NCBI GenBank assembly: GCA_037447655.1
Contig: JBBHKE010000130.1
Coordinates: forward strand, 1 to 64,000
Source of the DNA: Zygnema cylindricum
Lineage: Eukaryota > Streptophyta > Zygnematophyceae > Zygnematales > Zygnemataceae
Reading direction: 5' to 3'
Length of the DNA: 64,000 nt
In this document: positions 34,305 to 45,905 of the stretch, piece after piece
How the letters are laid out: each line of letters opens with the position of its first letter
How positions within the stretch are numbered: position 1 is the stretch's first letter
Program-made: the position numbers and the translations under genes
Notes under the pieces: generated by a model
Database searches by the model: none
Told to the model about the DNA's origin: nothing
What the model saw: only the letters and a program-made list of their open reading frames with translations

Positions 34305-35686
34305 GGTGAAGGGGAAGGGATGGAAGAGGGAGGGTGGTGGGGGGGGAAGGTCGAAGAGGGGTAGAGAGGGCAGGAAAGTGGAGAGGGGATGGAGGGGAGA
34401 AGGGATGGTGTGAAGGGATGTTTCGGAGGAGAAGGAGAGAGAAGGGGAAGGTACCTTGGCTTGGGGAATGGACAAGGTGGGATGTTCTTTTTCTTTTCAT
34501 TAGAGGAAGAAAATGAGGGATTTTTTTTTGAGGAAATGGTGGAGTTACAACGTGGAAAAAATTCAAAAACGTGAGAAAAAGTGTTATGTCTCGAGAGGAA
34601 CATAGGTTTCCTCACCAAAATTAGTTACAGATAAGATTATTCTTTTATAAAAGGTACCGAAAAAGGGTATAAATCTCTTCCCAAGTTCATCTAGAAATAC
34701 CGCGGAGAAACTGTTTTTAAAGAGGGATGAACAAAAAGGAGAAGTTTTTGGATGATTCACGGGAGGGGGGAAAAAATGGAAGTTATAGAACTGGTCAAGA
34801 GTTGAATATGTCAAAAAATAGTGTTGACTTTTGGCTTTTGTGCATAAAGCTAGAGATCTTGGAGAATTCATTTTGTTGCTCAAAGGTGTGGTTTTTCTTT
34901 TATTTATTTTCCAGGTTTCCCAAATATCCAAGACTAAATTAGGAGAAAGTAGGGTCTAAACAACATCGATCGAAATTTCCATGGTGTGGAGAAAAAGGTC
35001 AAATAGGAGAGGCATAGTAGGACAAGAACGAAATAAATAGTAGTGTGATATGTGCATTAGTACTGTTGAAGCCTCTTTCTATGTATATTCCCGTGTGCCA
35101 TATTAAATTTGATGCTTTGATTTAAATCAGAGATTAACACTTGAACAACTCCTCCTCCTCCTCCTCTTGAACTTGTTCCGATATTTCCGGTTTGTAATGC
35201 TTATGGAACTGGCTTCTAATTTTCATTCAGTTTTACGGACTACTACAATGTTTTGACCTCACAGTTATCATAATCGCGGCGAAAAAAAGGATTAGAATGG
35301 AAGATTGTTACTCATCTGGAAGAAAAAACAGTTTCAATTTTTAGTTGCTTCCATCATCACGCCTGTTAATTGGCAGAAATCAAATTGAGTTTCTATAAAA
35401 ATAATAATCATGTGTCTTATAGAAAAAAGTGTTTAAAGCTTTATTGAGAATGCTTAGTTCAGAAGAACTGAAGAGAAAGCACACTCCAGGAAAAAAGGAA
35501 GACGCTGAAAACATGCATTCGCTATTTCTGTAAACAAAATATTGTTGCCAAGGATTCCACAAAAAAATGACAGAGAGTTTAATAAACACACCTGGAAAGT
35601 ACGGTGCGAGTTACTGTTAGCGTTAATACTTTTTGTCACTTAAATCAGCTTTTCTTTGTGCACACTCAAGACCACCAATGGAAAGC
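34305..35686. other. Spacer, G-rich then AT-rich
   Basis: From about 34180 to 34480 the plus strand is extremely G-rich (GGGG, GGGA and GAAGGGG units), which overlaps the end of the rhomboid-like frame. From 34500 on it is AT-rich. No rhomboid exon, RNA gene or mobile element is recognised. Confidence 0.5.
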
Positions 35687-35689
35687 TAA

Positions 35690-36461
35690 GGGGTGCGTCT
35701 GCATGTGTTTAAAGTAAGGGTTTTTTTCTGTCGTTTTCCTGTAAAACTTAGAGCCGTACCGCGTAAGTTTCAACCGTACAAAAAAATAGAAGTAATAAGA
35801 AGTACATTTTGCGTCATCATCGAATTTAAGATGTACTACATGTTGTCGTTTTGTGTTCTTCGACCCACGGCCACGCCAAAAAACGTCATCTTCAAACTTT
35901 TCTATAAAACACAGGGAAGATGTGTTTTAAAACAAAGAATTTTCGAAACACAAATAGAAACACGTAGTCGCACGTGTAAAAAATTTCAAAAGGATTCAAG
36001 CGACGACGAAAAGTGCACGATCCGCTATGTTTTGTCTGTTTGCGATCAGGTACGACGAAGCAAAGTACACAATTTGTTTGGTTTTGTCCGTTTGCGCCTG
36101 GTACGGATTTTATTTCGCCAGGGGTCTCAAGATCCGATGTCATTTCACGTCGAGCGGACAAGAGACGCAAAGGCAAAGTGCATCTCCTTCAACCGTGAAA
36201 CGGCACAGGCTGGATGGCGGTACGTCTACAATGTCACGAAAAGTCATGCGACGTCACAAGCAGTTACAAAAAATAACGTGCGTCATCAAAGATTGTACAC
36301 TGTCGACAGCCGTCACGGGCATTGTCGACGTATACAATCGTCACGCCCTTAAGTGACAACTTCGATTGGTACACATAGGGACACCCAAAATCCGGGTCCG
36401 CCGGATCTGCGCTAAAAAACAAAGTAAATTCTCTAAGTTTCAAGTACATGGAGACGCACCC
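35690..36461. mobile_element. Harbinger-like non-autonomous element B, copy 3 (complete)
   Basis: About 770 bp with ends GGGGTGCGTCTGCATGTG and TACATGGAGACGCACCC and TAA on both flanks. It is inverted relative to copies 1 and 2: 'gacgtatacaatcgtcacg' near 36325 is the reverse of their interior. The open frame of about 219 codons across it has no transposase motif and only reflects the repeat. Confidence 0.8.
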
Positions 36462-36464
36462 TAA

Positions 36465-37534
36465 TTATTTCACCTTTCCGTTGCAATCCTAATACTCTCC
36501 AAAGTGTGCACGAAGAAAGGTTGATTTAAGTGCTTAAGCCAACAAGATACTTGTTCTTTTGAATATTCAGTTAAATGCAACAACATTGCGTGAAAATTTC
36601 CTTACTATTTTCATGATTTTCTTGAAGGAAATGAAACCGGTTTAATCAAATGAAGGCAACCTCGCAACCACTAAATGACCATTGCTCCTTCTTGCCATTA
36701 CAACCAAGATACAACATAAACCCTTAAGTTTACATTGTTGTCACTAATGCTAGTCATTTCTAAACGACGTGGCTGGTTGTGTGCATTTTAAGAGTGTAAA
36801 GTCAAAACCAATGTGTGATATTAACACTACAAGTTCGAGGAGCCATATGTTAACATTGACACTTACATTGATAGACGGTGGAGTTTGACTTAGTCTGGAG
36901 GACTAGTGCAAACAATGTTTGAGAGACGGCGTAGTCTGTTCGATGCGAGATCTCGCATATACTCCATATTGCAGTGGACGACTTTTCTCACATGGGAGGT
37001 CCGATCTCCATCATTCTCAAATGTATTTTGCTCGTTTTATGATATGTTTTACCCATTGGCCTTCTTACCTTCCACGCACTTCGCCTCGATCTCTTTTCCA
37101 CCCAGATGTTCATTACTCTAACCTCTTCTTCTCAGGTGGTCATTTCTCTAATCTCTTTTCTTCCCAAGTATTCATTTCTCTAATCTTTGTCAGCCTTTGT
37201 CAATTGCCTACTGAACATCGTCCTCAATTTACCGGTATGAGGGGCCATTGCTCAAGAATGAAGCCCCACAACCACGATTTTCTTGAGGCCACCGTCACGA
37301 TTTAAGGGTTACAAATGGGTGTAGAAAGTAAAATATTACGTACTTTTGAAACACCATACACAATGGCATCTGTAATCACAACACATGAGAGTAAACCGGT
37401 GAGAGTAAACTGCAAGGCCAATGTTTTTACACCCATGAAATGATGGAACACGAAGAGAGACATAAAAGGAAAAGAAAAAGCTATATCAATTGAAAAATGA
37501 ATAAACCGGAAAAAGACAAACATACGGTTGAAGG
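36465..37534. other. Spacer without recognised features
   Basis: Sequence of mixed composition with short open frames at 36906-37305 that match nothing I know. A small direct repeat, 'catttctctaatctcttttc' near 37140-37180, is present. Confidence 0.35.
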
Positions 37535-37991
37535 CATAGTTCAAAAGTAGGTGAAAGTAAGCCCATACAATATGCTTATTGTAAGAAAAACATAAAATGT
37601 GACCTTAAGACCCATATTGTATTGGTCGCAAATTGAAAAAAAATAGTAACAGGGATGAGTTGCACATCGATCGATAGAGAATTAAACATTATGTCTAAAT
37701 TTTGAAAAACATTCGGACAAAAAATAATTTTTCTGTGAGTTTTGAGGTATTTTGTATTTAAACCGTCAGATTTGGACGATCGGACAGTCGCTGATCTAAG
37801 TAGCGATCTAAGAAGATCACATGAAAAGCCCATAACACAACTTACAGTAGGACTATTGTCAGATTTGGACGATCGGACAGTCGCTGATCAAAGTAGTAAT
37901 TTAAGAAGATCGCATGAAAAGCCCGTAACACAACTTACGATGAAGGCGCCTACAAAAGGCCTACAATAGAAACGCCTACTTTTGAACTATG
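37535..37991. mobile_element. MITE family D, copy 2 (complete, 8-bp target copy)
   Basis: A 457-bp element with perfect 17-bp ends CATAGTTCAAAAGTAGG / CCTACTTTTGAACTATG. It is flanked by GTTGAAGG on both sides, a clear 8-bp target duplication, which points to the hAT superfamily. The interior has two copies of 'gacgatcggacagtcgctga'. The stretch 37992-38445 downstream of it is AT-rich and holds the 3' end of the aminotransferase gene. Confidence 0.85.
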
Positions 37992-38445
37992 GTTGAAGGC
38001 ACTCCAAATGTTAAACCATGGCCCAAACTATCTGAATCAAGCAGTATGTCGCACGAGTGACTTGTTCCCTAAAGATCAATATATTCATTACACCAATACC
38101 AAGAATTATACTCTCGACCGATACTGACAATCCATATCTATACTTCATATCTATACTGTTACTGAAGGAATATCTCTACTATTAAACCGGTGTTGATCCA
38201 TTCAGAAGCTTATGAAATTTCTAAATGTGCTTACAAGACTCCAGCAAAAAGTATACAAGAAGATGCCCAAAGTCTACTCGTTAACTAATTAAAAAAGAAC
38301 CAATAGAGAACTAAAAGTCTCTAACCACAACAGCCCATTCTGAACTAGAGACGTTATCTTTGTCACTAGAGTATCAATTCAACACACTAGCGCCCTTGCC
38401 ACTCCCTCATTCTCCTTAGGTACCAGATCACAACTACATTTCACA

Positions 38446-41400
38446 TTAGTTAACACTATCAATTGGGACGCTCCATGAACTGGGAACATGTCCATATTGA
38501 ACATCTAAGAGTGAACGATACACTCTACCACTGACGTTAAATGGCTCGTCGGACGTTCGGGGATCGCGAGAACTTCCAGGAGGTTTTCTACTCCAATAAT
38601 GAGTTGCTTGCTCATTGTAGGGCAGCTGTAACATTTCACCATTGGGCAGCTGGAGGTTTGATACTGGCTGTATTACTACCGCTGTTCCTGTGCCAAAAAT
38701 TTCCTCCAGCCTGCCTGAAGCATGTGCCTCTTTCACCTGAGGCCAACATCAAACTAGGTTAGATCAAGGTGTTCCAAAAAATAAAACATACTAAATCAGG
38801 GAGGATTGGAGGTCAACATGGAAAGCGGTTATATCAATGAAAAACCCCGATTCATCTACCAAAATTCGTACAAGATCTCTGCACAAATGAAAGCTCCAGA
38901 CATCCGTGATTAGACCAACTACGGACTCAAAACACAACACTGTTAACTGTATTCAGTCAAGACTAAAAAAAAGTCGCACCACCATTAGTGGAGTTGACAC
39001 CATTGAAATACAGCTATTAAATGGTTCCTCAAGGTGAATCAGATAGATCTGATTCTTACAGACAGGAAATAGTGTAGAATGCAGCCAATATGGGAAACTT
39101 AAAAATGAAATTTGAGCCGATTAACATTGTTACGCTATTATAAACTTGGTATGGTAAGCACACTCGCCGGGGGTCAGAGCTGAACTATTCAACAAAAATT
39201 AGTACAAACCACAGAATTACATGTACACAGAAGAGGGTACCATTCATCCACAATTTCAGTCAACTGCACATCTCTCGTCAGACAACCTGGCCTTCAAATA
39301 GGTCAGGACTAATTCCAATGAATCGCGTAATAAATGTTATCCTGAATGTCCGTTGCTTACCTCGTCCAGTCGGATTGGCCGTTCGGAGACCTCGAATTCG
39401 CCCCATTGTCTCACCATTTCCAAAACACTATCACGTGTCACGCCTGGTAAGATAAGGCCATCGAGATTCGGAGTCACAAGTTCCCTGTCTCCTTTGACTC
39501 CCTCTTTTCTTATTAAAAAAAACACATTCATGGCTCCAGATTCTCCAATCAAACCTCCCTCCCCTTTTCCGTCTTGCAAAACATAGAGAACCTGCACCAA
39601 GAACTCCTCAAGGAATCAAGAGAAGGCGTATTAAAAGATTCAATGAACATAACAAAATATGTCAAGCCAACATATGCCTCGACTCAAGAAGTCCTAAGCT
39701 GAAAGTCTCCAGCTAACCGACATTTGCAAACATCCCTTGAAAAGGAAAATGTACTGTTGTTTTTACCTGAGAACAGCCCTTTTGTGCTGCTGCCACTTGT
39801 GGGCGAATCGTGGGACCGTAATTTCCACCCAACTTCTTATCCCCAACGCCTCCGGGAAAAGCTCTAACATTTTCTGTGTCCACCAAAAGACTAATAGGTT
39901 TTAACCCTTCGGGAAAATAAGGGCCCACGGGCGACATTACAACAAAAAGAAGAGCATCTTTGGCGGGCCCCACTCCGAGATAAGGAGTTGTGGCGATACA
40001 CGTTGGACGAAGGTATATGGAATAACCTTCAGGAGTAGGAACCCATTCACGGTCCTCTCTTAGAAGGGCTTTAATACATTCAAGTAGCTCTTCCTGACAT
40101 TGACAGGATTAAAGATTAGAGGTACAAAAAATTATATAGAGAACATAAAAGTTGAGATAGGAGAGGAGAAAATAGGACAGAGAGAAAAGAAGTTAAAATT
40201 TTCAACATTAATCGTCAGAATTTTCCATCGAAACACCATTTTTGCACTGTTGGGTATTAGGACATTGAGACAATTTGATTTGGCTCAAAGACAACATCAG
40301 TTTGGTTTACAAAATTAAAAACCAAGTGCAGCTGATTTTTTAAGTTTCAGGGAAGACTTGTGAAGGTAGATGGTCGTTTTGGTTCATGCCTCAGAAGACG
40401 ACGCTAAAGTGAGGCTACATTCAGCTGAAGATAGAAGGAAAATGTGAAAAAAAAAAGGATAACACTTTACCGCACTTTATCAAAATCTGGCAACTGGAGT
40501 CGTTCACAGGAGCTTGCAAGACGAGCCATATTTTTGTCTGGACGAAAAAGACGAATTTGACCATCTTTTCCGTAATACGCCTTCATGCCCTCAAAGCACT
40601 CAAGGCCGTAATGGAGAACCTGCACAATTTCCAAAACTTATGAATATAATATTTTGGCTCGGTTTACCAACAAAAGAAGCACTACACTGAAGATAAAAAC
40701 GTCTGATCACAAGTGATTGTTTCAAAAGTTCATGATTTTTTTTCCTAAAACTACGTCTACTACATTAAGGACCAGGTCTCAAAATTACATTTCAATTGAA
40801 AAATTGGTTCAATTAATGGACTTTCAAGATTTCCCCATTCAAATTTTCAGCATTTAATTGCTTAAAATGTGATTCCAAATATTTTCTCGAGTTTCAATGT
40901 TCTATTTAAGCTATGTTTAGGAAACATAAACCAGAAAAGCAGTATTTTGTACGATTTCAATTTCGCCCGAATACTTTTTGTACTTTTCTCCTCTTTTTTT
41001 ATTAAAAATCGCCCTGATTGTTCCGGTAACGATTTCTAAAAAAACCATTCGACAGAAAGAATGGTAAAATGTAAAGTTTACACCATATAAAAAGAAATGA
41101 TCTAAAGTTCCTTTAATATTATGAAGTTGAGACATTTACCTGGGCACAAGGGTGGAGAGGAATGGGCTTCAATGGTCCAATACAAGGCTGAGTCCAGCCT
41201 CCCTTAATTGACCACGATAAGGTCAACATATGGTCAGAATAAACTGCCCCAAATTTAAGACCCGAAAGTGGGGGGAGGGACTGCTTCCCTCAAAAGAAAC
41301 AGAAAAAAAACACGACACCCCTGGATTAACACATTTAATCAAAGATCCACTCGATTGTTTACGTTGCAAAAGGATACAAAATACAGAATCGCACTATGTG

Positions 41401-41819
41401 AATTCTTTTTCCATCCTTTATGTGCTATCCTCAAGCAAATGGCCACTGAATGGAGAAAAGGTGACGAATAGATTTTCGATGGTGCTTACTTTGGGATGGA
41501 GTGTTCGGTTAATAATAATGTCGCGTACACCAATATTCGTTTCAGAAGCTGCCACCTCAGCAACTTCTGCCAACTCAGCAACGTCTTGGGTCACAGGCCC
41601 ATTCGTAGTGCTGAGCTGGCGCAAAGCTATCAGCGCTGAACTGGGACTAGCATGGAGAGGTTGATGATGGGAGACTCTTAAAGCTCCAGATGCAGATGCA
41701 TCCGAAAATCCCCGTTGACCTTGTTTGGCAAAAGAGACATAGGAAGATAGCTGGAGATAGACGGTTCGTCCATTCTTTTGAAAGAGATGCTTCAGGGAGC
41801 CCATTGTGGTAAACTGCAT
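38446..41819 (-). CDS. BCAT: Branched-chain amino acid aminotransferase, organelle-targeted, animal/fungal sequence type
   Basis: Six minus-strand exons, all phase 0 with GT-AG: 41819-41490, 41280-41140, 40619-40476, 40093-39767, 39591-39361, 38736-38446 (487 aa). It is a PLP-dependent enzyme interconverting Leu, Ile and Val with their 2-oxo acids. Residues 1 to about 85 are basic and S/A-rich, like a mitochondrial presequence. Then [56 protein letters not shown], the PLP-lysine block [46 protein letters not shown] and [12 protein letters not shown]. The first ATG is chosen because the frame upstream lacks another; a second in-frame ATG lies at 41804. The blocks resemble human BCAT1/BCAT2 more than the usual plant BCATs, which have a DYMYVMKC-type N-terminal block. 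The EVGT motif of the human enzyme appears here as ESGA. Confidence 0.93.
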
Positions 41820-42662
41820 ATGACGTGGAAATATAATAGCATGGTTACCAACGGGTTCGTTTCCATCCAAACTACTTTTTTAGGGCTCGGTTTTGCACCA
41901 AACTTAGAAAAGAGTGCAAACAAGATGTAAGTGTCTGGTCTCCTTCAGATTCAGTTATCACATGGGGACTAGCTTGCCTACTAGGGATGAGTACAACAAA
42001 CAGAAACTGAACTAAGCCTTTGCTCCAAAATTTGTCATTTTTGCGCTATCATCCTCCAACTTGACTTTTTTAGAACTTTTAGTGTCGTCAATAATTACCT
42101 TCACGTACATTATCCAATGACATTATTGCACATCAAAATCAAACATATCCTTTGTGAAGTTAGGGGCATGGTTAAATTGAGAAGAGTGATGTCATCGACT
42201 TTTTCCATGCTCTTTTGCCAGCTTCAAATCAATCTCTCTATTTTATGGACTAACTTTATCAATTTTCATCTTCAAAGTCACTTTAAACACCGTAATGTTC
42301 TCACCTTAAAGCTCAAAAGGGCAAGCTCCAGCTACAATTTCAAAAAGGAAAATGAGCAAAAGTCTTCATAAACAAAATTTAGACATTGGCAACATGCTTT
42401 GTAAAATTGATGTAAAGGCATAAAATGCCATATAGTGTCCTAATCCATAATGTTGACCAGAAAATTTACAGCTCCTATATGTGTTCCGTTCATCAGTCAC
42501 GTATTGATAATTTGGAAAAACAAAAAGGAATATTTCCTCTCAAAAACCTGTAGGTTCAGTTTCGAATCAAAAATGTTAGCGGTAGGCTTTCACGAGGTTA
42601 TCATGATGCCAAAGAGCTAACCCTAAATAAAGTTTCTAGTGAAACCAGCAACGATTGAAAAC

Positions 42663-43121
42663 CTAAAATTTATAACATGGATGAGATACCGAAAAAGCAA
42701 TTACCATAAGGTACCGATCTTTAGCGGCTCGATGGAGGATATCCCAAAGTTTTGAAAACAAGTCCAAAAACGAGCAGTATTGTTTTAAGAATTTAAACGA
42801 TGTCAAATTAATGAGTCCGCAGGAACCGCAGGAGATTAAAAGATGGAAAAGGTCGGTTGAGGAAACCGTGGCAAAGGCACGAAATGCGGTCTCCCAACGG
42901 CATGCCACGTGGCGACCCTCCACATTTTTCTGCGTAAGCAATCGTGGACCGAACGTCAAATGCGCTTGCTCCACGTGGTTACGGTATGCATGCACAACAT
43001 TAGGCCCATCCTTAATACCATACAGCAGTGCATATGAACTGGAAGGACAATTTCTACGTGGACACCCCCAAGTGCTTAGACACCCAGAAATCAAAAGCTG
43101 TACGAAACTGTACACTTTCAC
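42663..43121. other. Region open on both strands, coding status unclear
   Basis: On the minus strand an open frame of 152 codons has no ATG before its end; it includes RHVACRWETAFRAFATVSS and DLFSKLWDILHRAAKDRYLM, and then a possible donor ATG|GTAATT near 42707. On the plus strand an ATG at 42811 opens a charged helical frame (MSPQEPQEIKRWKRSVEETV) with a possible donor TGC|GTAAGC near 42933. I recognise neither. One of them may be an exon of an unseen gene. Confidence 0.3.
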
Positions 43122-43319
43122 GTGTGTCTACCCAGCCCCGTCAAAAATCACGCGTCATTATAGTCGGCCGCTACACACTATCTACGACAGTCGCCAACCG
43201 GCAATTTTTTTTCAAATTTTCGAACCGTGGACGGACAATTGCAGGCGAACCGAACCGACTAGTTGGTGCAAATGCTTCTACTTTTGATGTGAAAATATCA
43301 GCAGCTATATGCAGTATAA

Positions 43320-44569
43320 GGGCGTATCCCCATGTGTTCAAGTAAGGGTTTATTTCGTAGAGGTTTCATTCGTTAAAATTTTGATTTTTTTACGATTATG
43401 CATTCTTTTTAGGGTTTTTTGAACTTTTCGTAAATTTCGTATACTTTTCGTGTACGGATGTAATGTACGGATGTAATGTACGGAATTTCTAGAAAAAGGT
43501 TGAAAGTACACCGTGAATCGCTGTTAGAGTTAAGAAATCGATATAGTTTCCCATGCTTTTAGGGTAGCCGCGAAAGTGTGTGTTCACATATTCGACGGCC
43601 TGAATATGTGCGAACACGTTCTCGCGATTTTCTCTTGTCTTTTATGACTTGCAATCAAATCTCAGTACGCTTTTTCGTGCGACGCACTCAATTTTCCCTT
43701 TCGACGCCATTCTCTGACACTTAATTTGTACGTCTGTACTAAATAATGAGCAGTTTTAGTACGGAATAACACATTTTTACGTTACACTATCTATAAATAT
43801 TCGACATTAGAATAGTTAACGCTACACCGTCGATCGTATTTAGCGTGTAGAAATTATTAGTGTGTACAATAATTTAGTGTCATGTACACTAATTTTGACT
43901 TAGAAAAATTTCGAAAAAAAAGGTATACACTAATTTTTCAACGAACGCCAATATGGGTACAGCTGATTTGTCGAGAGGATATTCACAGTAATTTAAGTGA
44001 AAGTACAAATTCTGACAATTCGTACACTGTCGCATACTTTCACTCTAATTAATTCCTAACTCTAATTTCGGTTTTTAGGGTTTTTAAGGCAGCACGCGAC
44101 AAATAAATGACACTAAAACAGGTACAAGTACGAAATCTTTTAATTCGTACACCGAATTTCGTGTGATAGCAAATATTTTATTAAAAAATCCGTACTTGTA
44201 TAATTAGAAAGTACATTTTTATACGCACCGACACGTTCCGTACTCCTCACTAATAAAAAATACATAAATTAAAATGGTGTACACTAATTGTTCATCTCGT
44301 AATTAGCGTACAGGAAAAATTAGTATCATTTACCCTATTTTAGGTAAAACCCTCAAAATTTAGGGGCGCTGAATTAGTGTTCAACACGCTAAATACGATC
44401 GACGGTGTAGTTAAACAGTACCAATGTTCATGTAAACTTTTTTTTGAGTTAAATTTGATTAACTGCAATGTTTTTACGTACATGCGCGTGATGGGCAATG
44501 AAAAAAATAGGGAGTACTCTCCTTTGTGCTAATAAAAAACCCGGTACTTTAATACATGGGCACACACCC
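43320..44569. mobile_element. Harbinger-like element B, copy 4, with a nested insertion
   Basis: Ends GGGCGTATCCCCATGTG and ACATGGGCACACACCC with TAA on both flanks. Its length of 1250 bp is explained by the insertion at 43822-44410; without it about 660 bp remain. A further terminus-like piece, GTACACCGTGAATCGCTG, is seen near 43508. Confidence 0.7.
43822..44410. mobile_element. MITE N1 nested in element B4
   Basis: A 589-bp unit with perfect terminal inverted repeats of about 27 bp starting CTACACCGTCGATCGTATTT. The flanks carry TTAA on both sides (gTTAAc, tTTAAAc type), but the exact target copy is not resolved. The end sequence resembles those of MITE families A, C and N2. Confidence 0.75.
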
Positions 44570-44920
44570 TAAGTTGTAGTAGTACTTTTGATGAATTTTT
44601 TCGTATTTTTATTTTATAATAAAGTCAAAGTCGGTCAACGCATTTTAAAAAATCTGAAATTTTGAATAATGCGCATATGCATTCTTTTTCAAAGTTTTTT
44701 ACCGTGCGCATACTTCGAATGAAACCTCTATGTATCCAGTACAGGTTCTGGACGTCAGCGATTGTCACAGGAAAAAAACAAATATTCAACGCGGTTTCGT
44801 GTGAGACAACTGTGTAGTACTGTACTTTAGTTTCACTAAGTGTCTAGAAGAATACCGAGATATCGTACAAACACGATTGTAGAAGTACAGTAGAATATGT
44901 ATGCGTGCGCTACTGTACTG

Positions 44921-45153
44921 TACAGTACACCATGTATCGCTAATAGTGCTGATGATTTTTTCGTCTCGTAAAACAACTTTACTCCGTACACACATGTCGG
45001 ATTATGATACCGACGGTCACGATTGAAAAATAAGATTCTCAGCTTCCGATTGGCGGTCTCAAATTGAAAATCGGACGAGTGTGTACGGATAAAAGATGTT
45101 TTAAGCGGTGTAAAAAATACTAGCACTAATAGTAATAGCAATACACGGTGTAG
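44921..45153. mobile_element. Hairpin MITE family C, copy 3
   Basis: Outer ends ACAGTACACCATGTATCGC and GCAATACACGGTGTAG; inner arms CCGTACACACATGTCGG and CGGACGAGTGTGTACGG. The centre 'tcagcttccgattggcggtc' is shared with copies at 53477 and 55254. Confidence 0.75.
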
Positions 45154-45186
45154 TTTATTTGGAACGAATATTAAGCTCGATTCCAC

Positions 45187-45365
45187 GTAGTGGCCTGAGC
45201 GTCCTCTTATCTCGGTACGAACCTCGGGCCGTCCGCCCAACGTCCGTACTGAGGCTGATGGCCGAGGTCCACCTTCAAATTTTGGAGGTACGGACTCATG
45301 AGGACGCCCAAGGTCCGTACTGACGTTATTTAACCAATAGACGCTCAGTCCACTACGTACGGTAT
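45187..45365. mobile_element. Short inverted-repeat element E
   Basis: Ends ACGTAGTGGCCTGAGCGTC and GACGCTCAGTCCACTACGT are inverted with one mismatch. About 178 bp, GC-richer than its surroundings, with a second inner pair around 'gtacgaacctcgg' and 'aaggtccgtac'. Only one copy is in this window. An open frame runs through it on the minus strand but is a by-product. Confidence 0.55.
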
Positions 45366-45753
45366 ACGTCCGGATCCCGCCGTTTGCTCGGGATAACCTA
45401 TAGTTATTCTCCACGACTCTACCGCTGCCGTCTTTTGAAGCATTAATGCAAATCAAATCGATTACGTACATAAAATAGTGAGGTCGATATCTGTTCGGTG
45501 ATCGCCGGCAGCATATACCACAATTTCGTGTGGTTATTTAACACGGTACGGTATTCCCGTGAACACGCTAACAAAGTCAACACTATAAAACGAGCCTGCT
45601 GTACTTCTCTGCTATGTTCCGCTGCTGTTGCCGTTCGGTTATGGAAAAAAAAGAAAAAAGTTTGACTCATACATCGGACGCGGCTGTAGGGGACCAGTCG
45701 TTGACTTTAAATACTGTGGTCTCGGCAACCATGGTTCAAATCATAGTTCAAAA

Positions 45754-45905
45754 GTAGGTGAAAGTACACCCATACAATATATCGGCTACTTATCGGCGAT
45801 AAGACCGATGTCGATATATCGTACCAATATATCGATTATCGGATACCCGAAAAAAGGCCCATATCGGTTATCGGCAAATCCTTACCGATACACAACACTA
45901 CTAAA
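45754..45905. mobile_element. Junction of a family D end and a hAT-like end
   Basis: Starts with the family D terminus CATAGTTCAAAAGTAGGTG, then changes to ATCG-rich sequence ending GATACACAACACTA. That terminus resembles the end of the hAT-like element at 50467 (AATACCCAACACTA). It is probably a deletion product or nested insertion. Confidence 0.45.

Noticed and set aside
35693-36352. Plus-strand frame of 219 codons
   Set aside because: It lies within Harbinger-like element B3, is not kept in the sister copies and shows no transposase residues.
41243-41250. BCAT exon 2 starting at the GGGGCAG just before TTTATTCTGACC
   Set aside because: It breaks phase with exon 1. The acceptor at 41281 keeps phase and adds [13 protein letters not shown], which matches the family.
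44836-45471. Minus-strand frame of 211 codons
   Set aside because: It spans hairpin MITE C3 and element E; the frame is a by-product of inverted repeats and has no domain.
45700-45760. tRNA-like 'ggttcaaatc' box
   Set aside because: No acceptor stem or D-arm can be formed at the right distance.
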